From: Bacteriovoracaceae bacterium
Lineage (GTDB): Bacteria > Bdellovibrionota > Bacteriovoracia > Bacteriovoracales > Bacteriovoracaceae
Assembly (NCBI GenBank): GCA_947448095.1
Contig: CANFNN010000113.1
Span: forward strand, 1 to 8,526
DNA: 8,526 bases
Reading direction: 5' to 3'
Shown: positions 1-5,975 of the stretch, in pieces
Position numbering within the stretch: the stretch's first letter is position 1
Layout: each line of letters opens with the position of its first letter
The notes under the pieces: generated by a model
Database searches by the model: none
The model's input: only the letters and a program-made list of their open reading frames with translations
Told to the model about the DNA's origin: nothing
Translations under genes and position numbers: made by a program

Positions 1-5
1 AATCA

Positions 6-2156
6 ATGAAGGAGCTATTACTCCTTTCAAAAGACCTCGCGATTACTGAAATCATTAAAAACGTATCCACTAGAACTCAGGTGAAACAAGACCAGGAGAA
101 AGTTTACTCACATGCTCTTTCTCAAGTCAGCCTAGGTCTTTTCTTGAATTCACTCCAAATCAATTTCCCAATGTGGGTTGATACGATTGAAGGCAAAACG
201 ATTCCAACGGCAAGTCTTGAGCAGGAAGAAATCATCAGTTGTAAGTACTATGGGGATTTTTTAGAGTCGCTTTCACTGTCGCACTGGCTGGCCCAGGATA
301 ATAATAAAAATATGCGTTGGGATCAAATACTTTGCCCTGACTTTAAAGGCTTTGAATTTGTTTCCGGAAACTTTGCCAAAATTTGTAATGAGCTTCAGTT
401 CTTAACTTTCTTGGTGAGTAAGGCCGAACATCAAGGTGAAAAGCCTATCGAGTACATCTGTAAAATTATGGGTGGCCACTTTAGAAACAGAAAAAACACG
501 AATGCAAGACAGGGCTTACTGCTAGAGAACAATCCTTTTTATTGTTCGGTATATGACAGAGTTATACTTAATCTTTGCCACTTTCCTAAAAACAATCCTC
601 AACATTATTTGATGACACAGATTCTGGACCAGGTTAAGTATCTTAAGAATAACGGTTATTTATTTGTGCTTTCCAACAAAAAACTTTTCGTTCCCTCTCT
701 ACGGGATCGCTTAGAACCCATTTTAAAAGACTTAAAAGTGGAAGCGATCTTTGACCTTGAACACGTCAAAGGCAAAGGTGAACTCGGTAGCTACATTTAT
801 GTTTTCCGCAAGTGCTCGCAGCCAATGAGTGCTCAAAAACAACTTTGCTCTTATTTCAGAATCTCGGCCGATCTTAATACATTTCAAGAATTCTCATCTA
901 TTACTGAACATCTGAGATCATTTTATCTCGCTCATTTGACTGAGATGCCATCAATGGCCCAGATCGAATTCACGGATTCTTTTAGACTTGAATACTACCA
1001 AGAGGCCATGGTCAATGGAATGCTGATCCATTCTACCAATGAGGATTCCTCTAGGATCACACATCCGGCATTTTTTAAGAGCCTTCTCAACTCTTGCGTC
1101 ACTCTTGAGACATTATTTGAAATAAAATCACTTTCGTTGAATGAAAAACAAAACCAAAAAGAGAACTCCCTCAATATTGGTCTTAAAAAAGATAATTCTT
1201 ACTTCCTTGTCGTGGACTTTAGAGGCAGTGAAGTTAATCTTGAATTGCATCCCATAGATACCTTACGCTCTATTCATTCAGATTACGGTGAAACACTTTG
1301 TAGCTATTTTGAACTACATCCTAAACTTCAGGGACTTAATCCAAATATATTACGACATTATTTTATCACTCCCATTGGTAAACAAGTAACCAACCTCACC
1401 TTCACTGGTGGACCGAGTCTTGTTAAGGGATCACTCTCTAAGTTGTTAGTGCCTAAATTTCTATCCGACAATCAGCCACTCCCCGCAAACCTCAGGGGAA
1501 CATTTGATCTCTTTGAGAAGACGGAAGAAGAATTTCTTGAAATTTCTCCTCAAGAATTATTGAAGTCATTTAACCATATCGATCAAATTACCCGCGATGT
1601 ACTGCCCAAACACGCCTGTGAAATTCTCTCTCATTATTCAAACTTTGAACGGACCCTCAATTCACTGATTTGGAAAATGGACGACAGTCGATACGGGCAC
1701 AAGATCAGCTTTAATAATCCTATGATTCAGGCCAAGCTTGTTCAAAAACAAACCAAACCGATGTATCCAGATAATCAAGAGATCTACCTAGAGTTTGTAG
1801 AAGGCTCTTCACCTGTTGATATCCACCTTCCACTGACACAGACCCAAATGAAAGTCACCCATGATGGGGACCTCAAGCTTTATTCATTGGAGCTCATGTC
1901 CAACGAAAGAGTCATAGTCAGATTACATGCAGAAGAATTGATTATTCTTTTCATCAACTTCCTACTGACTCATGCGATAAACGTTTCTCTATCAAAAATC
2001 CTCAAAGCAATTCATGTTCCTTCTTTAAGTGACTTGAAACTCATTATCGAAACCAACCAGGACTTAAAACAAACCTATCAATCACTTTTAAGCAGAGTTC
2101 AATCTTCGATGCTCATGGCATTTAAGATCAACGTCAGTTCTAAGAGGTCTGTTTGA
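6..2156 (+). CDS. N6-DNA-methyltransferase/specificity-like protein, apparently catalytically inactive
   Basis: A 716-residue soluble protein. Residues about 170-270 follow the pattern of the second half of a type I/IIG N6-adenine methyltransferase domain: YDRVILNL, then a predicted helix, the strand NNGYLFVLSNKKLF, RDRLEPILKDLKVEAIFDL, and a closing strand GSYIYVFRK. Where active enzymes have NPPF or NPPY this protein has NLCHFP (189-194), and I see no glycine-rich SAM motif before it. Residues about 445-490 (HYFITPIGKQV, then SLVKGSLSKLLVPKF) resemble the end of a type I S-subunit or TaqI-type target-recognition domain. The C-terminus (about 670-705) is helical and could be a coiled coil. 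It may bind DNA or a partner without methylating. The ATG at 6 is the first in frame, but no stop lies upstream within the window, so the gene may begin earlier and no ribosome site can be checked. It overlaps dtd by 4 bp. The coding call is secure; the family call is by pattern only. Confidence 0.6.
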   Translation: MKELLLLSKDLAITEIIKNVSTRTQVKQDQEKVYSHALSQVSLGLFLNSLQINFPMWVDTIEGKTIPTASLEQEEIISCKYYGDFLESLSLSHWLAQDNNKNMRWDQILCPDFKGFEFVSGNFAKICNELQFLTFLVSKAEHQGEKPIEYICKIMGGHFRNRKNTNARQGLLLENNPFYCSVYDRVILNLCHFPKNNPQHYLMTQILDQVKYLKNNGYLFVLSNKKLFVPSLRDRLEPILKDLKVEAIFDLEHVKGKGELGSYIYVFRKCSQPMSAQKQLCSYFRISADLNTFQEFSSITEHLRSFYLAHLTEMPSMAQIEFTDSFRLEYYQEAMVNGMLIHSTNEDSSRITHPAFFKSLLNSCVTLETLFEIKSLSLNEKQNQKENSLNIGLKKDNSYFLVVDFRGSEVNLELHPIDTLRSIHSDYGETLCSYFELHPKLQGLNPNILRHYFITPIGKQVTNLTFTGGPSLVKGSLSKLLVPKFLSDNQPLPANLRGTFDLFEKTEEEFLEISPQELLKSFNHIDQITRDVLPKHACEILSHYSNFERTLNSLIWKMDDSRYGHKISFNNPMIQAKLVQKQTKPMYPDNQEIYLEFVEGSSPVDIHLPLTQTQMKVTHDGDLKLYSLELMSNERVIVRLHAEELIILFINFLLTHAINVSLSKILKAIHVPSLSDLKLIIETNQDLKQTYQSLLSRVQSSMLMAFKINVSSKRSV
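2142..2155 (+). promoter_or_regulatory. Ribosome binding site and TTG start of dtd, coupled to the upstream stop
   Basis: AAGAGG at 2142-2147 lies 5 nt before a TTG at 2153-2155. That TTG shares bases with the TGA stop (2154-2156) of the upstream gene in a TTGA overlap. TTG gives the exact N-terminus expected of the Dtd family (MKIVVQRV), so the rare start codon is well supported and the two genes are probably translationally coupled. Confidence 0.8.
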
Positions 2157-2590
2157 AGATTGTAGTCCAAAGAGTTCAGGAAGCTGAAGTTCAGGTGGAC
2201 AACGAGGCCGTAGGAACAATTGGTAATGGTCTTTTACTTCTCGTTTGTTTTGAACAAGGCGATGAGGAATCGGCGATTAACAGAAGTGTCGATAAAATCA
2301 GTAAACTCCGAATTTTTGATGATGGTGATGGAAAAATGAATCTTGATATTCACGCCATCAAAGGTGAAATTCTGTCCATCAGTCAGTTCACACTCAGTTG
2401 GGATGGTTCAGGTGGACACAGACCTAGCTTTGAGAAGTCTATGCCTCCCCAAGAAGCCCGTTTAAAGTATGCGTTGTTTAATCGAGAGTTGCGGGCCAGA
2501 GGTTTGGTGGTAAAAGAAGGCCAGTTTGGAAGCTTTATGAAAGTATCACTGGTCAACGATGGACCAGTGACATTTGTTCTTCAATTCTAA
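2153..2590 (+). CDS. dtd: D-aminoacyl-tRNA deacylase
   Basis: Cytoplasmic homodimeric proofreading enzyme that hydrolyses D-amino acids (classically D-Tyr), and in this family also glycine, from mischarged tRNA. Length (145 aa) and layout match the family. It has the N-terminal MKIVVQRV strand, KISKLRIFDD (48-57), KMNLDI (61-66), the catalytic-site SQFTL motif at 77-81, HRPSFEKSM (89-97), and the chirality-checking Gly-cisPro motif in NDGPVT (135-140, with G137-P138). The start is a TTG overlapping the previous stop and preceded by AAGAGG. Its stop (2588-2590) overlaps the stop of the convergent kinase-like gene by 4 bp. No key residue is missing, so it should be active. Coupling to a methyltransferase-like gene is unexpected; dtd is a housekeeping gene found in many contexts. 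Confidence 0.96.
   Translation: MKIVVQRVQEAEVQVDNEAVGTIGNGLLLLVCFEQGDEESAINRSVDKISKLRIFDDGDGKMNLDIHAIKGEILSISQFTLSWDGSGGHRPSFEKSMPPQEARLKYALFNRELRARGLVVKEGQFGSFMKVSLVNDGPVTFVLQF
2546..2570. terminator. Inverted repeat at the dtd/kinase-like convergent junction, possible terminator
   Basis: A perfect 9-bp inverted repeat (TCACTGGTC, 7-nt loop, GACCAGTGA) lies in the last codons of dtd. It is 16 nt past the stop of the convergent minus-strand gene. On the plus strand it is followed by the moderately T-rich CATTTGTTCTT; on the minus strand there is no clear T-run. It spans the codons of the conserved SLVNDGPVT motif, so part of the symmetry could come from protein constraint. Its position fits a terminator for the minus-strand gene embedded in dtd, but the weak T-tracts keep this tentative. 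Confidence 0.35.
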
Positions 2591-3945
2591 TTCATCATTT
2601 CGCGCGCAAGGTCTTTCTTCTTACCTTTTACTACTGAAACAAGATTCTTATTTGATTTTGCATCTCGAAGAACTCTGTTCACGGTGAAGCGAATTGCCAT
2701 TCCCGTAATCATTCCAGAGCGGTCAGTTTTATTTTCAATGTACCATGCAGTATTGGTTTCTTTCGCCATTTCTCTCAGGATCATCATGTTCATGTCCATT
2801 GAATCCGCAGAAATACTTTGATTATTCTGGCTAAAATCGAGCTCTGAAGCTGTGAAAGTGTTGCCAGCAAGAAACAAGTTAATCACAGATCGGTCAGAGT
2901 GAATCTGGTTAGAAATAATGATTGGTTTTCCATCATTTCTTCTGCTCGCGAGTTTATTGATAGCTGCGTTCAACATCTGCTCAAACCCTTCAAAGCCCAC
3001 GGCCAGAACCACATCTCTGACGTCACTAACCTGAATTAAATCTTTTGGATTAATATTTTGAATCGAAACTAATACTTCTTTAAATGTCGTTTTAGGCCCA
3101 CTGAAATTTTCTGGAACATTTGCAGCGAAAACTTCTTCTTCCACAGCATTGGATTCATTTTTATCTTCGTGATGAGCAGACCTTGAGGCCATTCGCTCCA
3201 GCAGATCCCCGTGATAGTCCTTAAATATTTGAGCACTAATTGGCAGTCCTTGAGTCAGTAATCCTCTCTCAATAATCTGATCAACCATAGCGCCAACGTT
3301 AGCTTGACCGGTTTTTAACAAATTAAGAGCTTTCTTTTCAATTTCTGATTGAAGTTGAATCCGGTTAAATTCTTTAAGTGAAAGCAAGCTGATCGAAAGT
3401 ACAAACATCAACAGACCAAGACCCATGAGAACTTCATCACTCGCCTGAACTTCACGCAAACGAGCGTTGGTTACATCGATTTCATCAACCAGATTAATTT
3501 TGAGATTTTCCATCTGAGAAAATTTAGCAGACAAAGGATTAAGTGGAGCATCTAAATTTTGTCCCGCAACCATAGGACTGTGGGTGCGGACAACGCTCTC
3601 GTGAAACCAGTGAACATCTGAAATCAATTTATTCAGAGTTTCAAAACCTTTGCCGATATTTTGTTTGAATGGGTTAATGCCTTTAATTGTTTCGCTTAGA
3701 CATTCATCGGAAAGTCCCATGAAGCCACGATTGAGATAGGGCGACTGAATATCTTTAATCATTAAGGCTGTGAATGTTTGTGAGATACGGTTAAAACAAG
3801 TGCTGACGCCTTGGTTTAAAACATTCACACGATCCAACTGTGATTGGTTGGACTGGTAATGCCAAAAAGCTCCCAAGGTCATCAACAATCCAAGTCCACA
3901 CATCATGAGAATTTTAGGCGAAGAAATGCCAAGTAATTTTTTCAT
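2587..3945 (-). CDS. Two-helix membrane protein with degenerate histidine-kinase ATPase-like domain
   Basis: Numbering is from the first in-frame ATG (3957). I prefer Met5 (3945) as the start because AAGGA directly abuts the first ATG, leaving no spacing. Helix one is about residues 16-34 and helix two about 176-194. Between them is a roughly 140-residue, presumably periplasmic, helical sensor-like segment with Cys54 and Cys86. The cytoplasmic part starts with a charged helical region (195-260) and an acidic linker (262-285). Residues about 311-427 then mimic a HATPase_c fold: an N-box-like FEQMLNAAINKLA, the strand KPIIISN, and a final block MNMMILREMAKETNTAWYIE to GMAIRFTV. The glycine-rich G1/G2 ATP-lid motifs and an obvious phosphoacceptor H-box are absent. 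It is probably a membrane sensor or scaffold that no longer binds ATP, or a very diverged kinase. No response regulator adjoins it. The gene is certain; the fold is inferred. Confidence 0.6.
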   Translation of the reverse strand: MKKLLGISSPKILMMCGLGLLMTLGAFWHYQSNQSQLDRVNVLNQGVSTCFNRISQTFTALMIKDIQSPYLNRGFMGLSDECLSETIKGINPFKQNIGKGFETLNKLISDVHWFHESVVRTHSPMVAGQNLDAPLNPLSAKFSQMENLKINLVDEIDVTNARLREVQASDEVLMGLGLLMFVLSISLLSLKEFNRIQLQSEIEKKALNLLKTGQANVGAMVDQIIERGLLTQGLPISAQIFKDYHGDLLERMASRSAHHEDKNESNAVEEEVFAANVPENFSGPKTTFKEVLVSIQNINPKDLIQVSDVRDVVLAVGFEGFEQMLNAAINKLASRRNDGKPIIISNQIHSDRSVINLFLAGNTFTASELDFSQNNQSISADSMDMNMMILREMAKETNTAWYIENKTDRSGMITGMAIRFTVNRVLRDAKSNKNLVSVVKGKKKDLAREMMN

Positions 3946-3956
3946 AGTAAACAACA

Positions 3957-3961
3957 TCCTT
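3957..3961 (-). promoter_or_regulatory. Shine-Dalgarno AAGGA that favours the second ATG of the kinase-like gene
   Basis: On the minus strand the sequence reads AAGGATGTTGTTTACTATG. The AAGGA overlaps the A of the first ATG (3957-3955), which is too close to serve it, but lies 11 nt before the second ATG (3945-3943). The encoded N-terminus MKKLLG, followed by a membrane helix, also looks like a normal membrane-protein start. Confidence 0.55.
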
Positions 3962-4001
3962 ATTGTTTTCAGAGGCGCAAAATAACTAATTTTCCTCGGT
4001 T

Positions 4002-4031
4002 ATTGTCTCTTTTTCAGTCCCTTTGAGTCAA
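4002..4031 (-). promoter_or_regulatory. Candidate sigma-70-type promoter of the kinase-like gene
   Basis: On the minus strand TTGACT (4031-4026) and GACAAT (4007-4002) are separated by 18 bp, giving a start near 3995 and a leader of roughly 50 nt. The -35 is good and the -10 matches four of six consensus bases. A 6-bp inverted repeat (AATAAC at 3981-3986, GTTATT at 3999-4004) straddles the predicted start and the -10 and could be an operator, but the evidence is thin. Confidence 0.4.
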
Positions 4032-4095
4032 GGCAGGAAAACATATCTGACTAATACGATCAGTCTGTGGAATTTTCACTAATCCCTATGCTACA

Positions 4096-4125
4096 TTGCT
4101 TCCTGTTACATCTTTAAGCTATGAT
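4096..4125 (+). promoter_or_regulatory. Candidate promoter of the TonB-like gene
   Basis: TTGCTT (4096-4101) and TATGAT (4120-4125) are spaced by 18 bp. The predicted transcription start would be near 4132, immediately before the ribosome site AGGAG (4133-4137), which sits 8 nt from the ATG. The resulting leader would be very short, which is unusual but possible; an upstream promoter is an alternative. Confidence 0.4.
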
Positions 4126-4145
4126 CCTGCTTAGGAGTCCGTGGT

Positions 4146-4988
4146 ATGGCTGGGCAGACTTTAAAATTAGAAATCAAAATCAACTATCCCATTTTTTTGG
4201 GCTTAACTTGTTTTGCCCATATTTTACTTTTTATCCTGCTTCAATCCCCTTCCTCGACTCAAGATAAACGGGTCTCCCAAGTGAAACGAAATCCGATTAA
4301 GATCCATTCTCTCGGAGTCAAAAATGCTAAGAGTGACAGCAGTGTTTACCTTAAGCCTGAAATACCTACCCCTGCTCATGTCGCAAATAAACCAGCTCCC
4401 AAAAAGCTAAATTTAAGTGACTTAATGGCCTCACCTAGCCCCATGAAAGCTTCTCCGAAAACAGCCCAGACATCTCTAAGACCTGGTCAGCTGCCTAAAC
4501 CTACTCCTGCATTAAGTGGAATAAAATATGGAGTAGATGAATTTAAAAAGATGGCGAGCGACCCGATGCTTCAGGGGGCGGCCAACGTTCTCAATTCTAG
4601 ACGGGTGGCCTTAAATTTTGAACTTCCTGAGGGCAAGAAACTTAGTGAACTCAATGAATCGGAGCTCAAGCTCTATAGTTTCCTAAGAAGAGGAGCAATG
4701 AAGTACGTCGCTTCCCTTTCGGCCGAAATCCAAGAATTTGAAATGAAAAATCCACATCTTCATTTTCCTTTAACCGATGATAAGCAAATAATGACAGGAA
4801 GATTGGTCTTTGATTCTCAAGGAAATCTGAAGCAAATTAAAATGGTTCGCTGGACAAATATTGATAAGCTACAGACATTTTTTGAAAGCGTTCTTAAAAG
4901 ATTAGATACACTTCAAAATCCACCAAAAGAACTTTGGGCGCAGGACGGAGAATTTGCAGTTTTCGTGACTCTTCAAATCAACGGTTAA
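4146..4988 (+). CDS. TonB-like energy transducer protein
   Basis: A 280-residue protein with TonB/TolA-like architecture. It has a short cytoplasmic N-terminus and one membrane helix (about 15-32). A Pro/Lys/Ser-rich periplasmic stretch follows (about 70-125, with KPEIPTP, NKPAPKK and PGQLPKPTP), and then a C-terminal domain. In the helix T21 and H25 have the spacing of the conserved Ser-x3-His pair of E. coli TonB (S16/H20), which contacts the ExbB/ExbD motor. Residues about 216-278 fit a TonB_C pattern: TGRLVFDSQGNLKQIKMVR, a helix, NPPKELW, and the closing strand EFAVFVTLQI. An extra region (130-210) separates linker and C-domain. The start is supported by AGGAG at 4133-4137. No exbB/exbD or TonB-dependent receptor gene is in the window, so its partner is unknown. 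It overlaps the convergent anti-sigma-like gene by 11 bp. A TolA-like role is an alternative. Confidence 0.7.
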   Translation: MAGQTLKLEIKINYPIFLGLTCFAHILLFILLQSPSSTQDKRVSQVKRNPIKIHSLGVKNAKSDSSVYLKPEIPTPAHVANKPAPKKLNLSDLMASPSPMKASPKTAQTSLRPGQLPKPTPALSGIKYGVDEFKKMASDPMLQGAANVLNSRRVALNFELPEGKKLSELNESELKLYSFLRRGAMKYVASLSAEIQEFEMKNPHLHFPLTDDKQIMTGRLVFDSQGNLKQIKMVRWTNIDKLQTFFESVLKRLDTLQNPPKELWAQDGEFAVFVTLQING

Positions 4989-5301
4989 CCCATTCTTCCC
5001 AAGAATTCTTAAGCCTATCCATGAAATTTTTTGGCTCTTGTTTGAGTAAGTTGAAAATAGAAAGCTTCATTTCATTATTTAATGACTCAGCTGTTTCCTG
5101 ACTCATGACCGGTGCAGGGATCAGACTTTTCAAAAATAAAATTTCTTCTTCTTTCTTTTTTATCTGTGACTCAAACTCTGGATGAGTTCTCACATAGGCT
5201 TCAAATTCGGATTTATCGTCAGGAGATAAGGATCCATCAATAAAACCAATGATTTTTTTTTGATATTTAGAATCCATGGGATTGAGATTTTTTTCGATCA
5301 C
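4978..5301 (-). CDS. Small soluble anti-sigma-factor-like protein
   Basis: A 107-residue protein. Residues about 15-60 (IIGFIDGSLSPDDKSEFEAY, then THPEFESQI) follow the anti-sigma-domain pattern, in which a 'DG-LS/T-xE' turn precedes a helix carrying the zinc ligands. Here the usual His-x3-Cys-x2-Cys is replaced by non-ligand residues (THPEFES), so it would be a zinc-less type. A charged helix follows (47-59), then another helix (70-86). No membrane helix is present, unlike most ECF anti-sigmas. The GTG start shares GTGA with the sigma stop and has AGGGAG 7 nt upstream; the ATG at 5277 has no such site. It probably binds and inhibits the adjacent sigma-like protein. The family call rests on fold pattern and gene order. 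Confidence 0.6.
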   Translation of the reverse strand: MIEKNLNPMDSKYQKKIIGFIDGSLSPDDKSEFEAYVRTHPEFESQIKKKEEEILFLKSLIPAPVMSQETAESLNNEMKLSIFNLLKQEPKNFMDRLKNSWEEWVNR

Positions 5302-5783
5302 AGCTGAGCTCCCTGATTAAAATCATTTAAAAGCAGAAACCTTCCATTATGAATTTTTTCAATCACTTCATAACGAGGCATACCTGTAATGTCTTCAATC
5401 TCTTCAACCGTAAACTGAAAATCATACCGAAGACTAATGACCATTCTAACTTTCGGTGCCAGGCCATAAAAAGAGTGAAAATCTTTAGGTTGGCTAAATT
5501 TAGTCTGATCCACTAATTGCGAAGAACGTCTCACTCCAATCTCACCCATGTAGCGAATGATTCCTTTGAAGGAACTTCGACGTTGAAGCTGAATATCTTT
5601 CTTGGAAAGTGATTCAAGATCACTTGCTGCAAGAATTTTTTTCTTTTCTTTAATGAGGTAGGCATTCAGAGAGTCGATGACCAATTGCTCGGCCTGAAGA
5701 TCATCTGGTATGAGCCTATAGGCCAAACGATAAAATTTTTCTGTAAGGGGTTGGAGAAGCTGGTAAAAATCTTTTCTTTTCAT
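5298..5783 (-). CDS. ECF-type RNA polymerase sigma-factor-like protein
   Basis: A 161-residue protein with the two-domain layout of an ECF sigma factor. Region 2 is about residues 13-43: FYRLAYRLIPDDLQAEQLVI corresponds to the 'AxRLxxDxxxAEDLVQE' core-binding helix pair. Region 4 is about 103-153: LAPKVRMVISLRYDFQFTVE is followed by EIEDITGMPRYEVIEKIHNG, a helix-turn-helix that would read the -35. The stretch between (SFKGIIRYMGEIGVRRSSQ, 71-89) sits where region 2.3/2.4 and the 'RR' motif normally lie, but the usual Trp and Asn are lost, so -10 recognition may be altered. The ATG at 5783 is chosen as the first in frame; its upstream TAGG is a weak ribosome site. It is the first gene of an operon with the anti-sigma-like gene. 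It could activate its own promoter or the divergent lipoprotein gene, which is inference. Confidence 0.7.
   Translation of the reverse strand: MKRKDFYQLLQPLTEKFYRLAYRLIPDDLQAEQLVIDSLNAYLIKEKKKILAASDLESLSKKDIQLQRRSSFKGIIRYMGEIGVRRSSQLVDQTKFSQPKDFHSFYGLAPKVRMVISLRYDFQFTVEEIEDITGMPRYEVIEKIHNGRFLLLNDFNQGAQL
5301..5314 (-). promoter_or_regulatory. Ribosome binding site and GTG start of the anti-sigma-like gene
   Basis: On the minus strand AGGGAG (5314-5309) lies 7 nt before GTG (5301-5299). The GTG overlaps the TGA stop (5300-5298) of the sigma-like gene, which suggests translational coupling that would keep the two products balanced. Confidence 0.7.
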
Positions 5784-5791
5784 AGATGCCT

Positions 5792-5821
5792 ATTGTACCC
5801 ATTTGACTCAGAAGGGTTCAA
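5792..5821 (-). promoter_or_regulatory. Candidate promoter of the sigma/anti-sigma operon
   Basis: On the minus strand TTGAAC (5821-5816) and TACAAT (5797-5792) are separated by 18 bp. Both match the vegetative consensus well. Transcription would start around 5785, only about two bases before the ATG at 5783, implying a nearly leaderless message and explaining the weak ribosome site. The element interleaves with the candidate promoter of the divergent lipoprotein gene. Confidence 0.45.
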
Positions 5822-5832
5822 GTGCCCATTAT
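5803..5832 (+). promoter_or_regulatory. Candidate promoter of the lipoprotein gene
   Basis: TTGACT (5803-5808) and CATTAT (5827-5832) are spaced by 18 bp, giving a leader of about 135 nt. That leader contains an 11-bp palindrome GAGGTTACCTC (5868-5878), which could be a regulator site. The -10 is only a four-of-six match. No convincing closer promoter was found before the ribosome site GAAGG (5965-5969). Confidence 0.3.
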
Positions 5833-5975
5833 CTATTAATTTCTGTCAGTCTTTGTCGTAATTTCTAGAGGTTACCTCCTACTGCCCCGAATTCTATCAA
5901 GTTTTTCCGCATAACTTCCGAATAGTTCGAAGAGAAAGACTAAATCCGGGTATTAATCCGCATTGAAGGTAACGT

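Noticed and set aside
4992..5006. ATTCTT-CCC-AAGAAT hairpin just after the TonB-like stop
   Set aside because: Only one G-C pair in a 6-bp stem and no T-run, so it is too weak to call a terminator.
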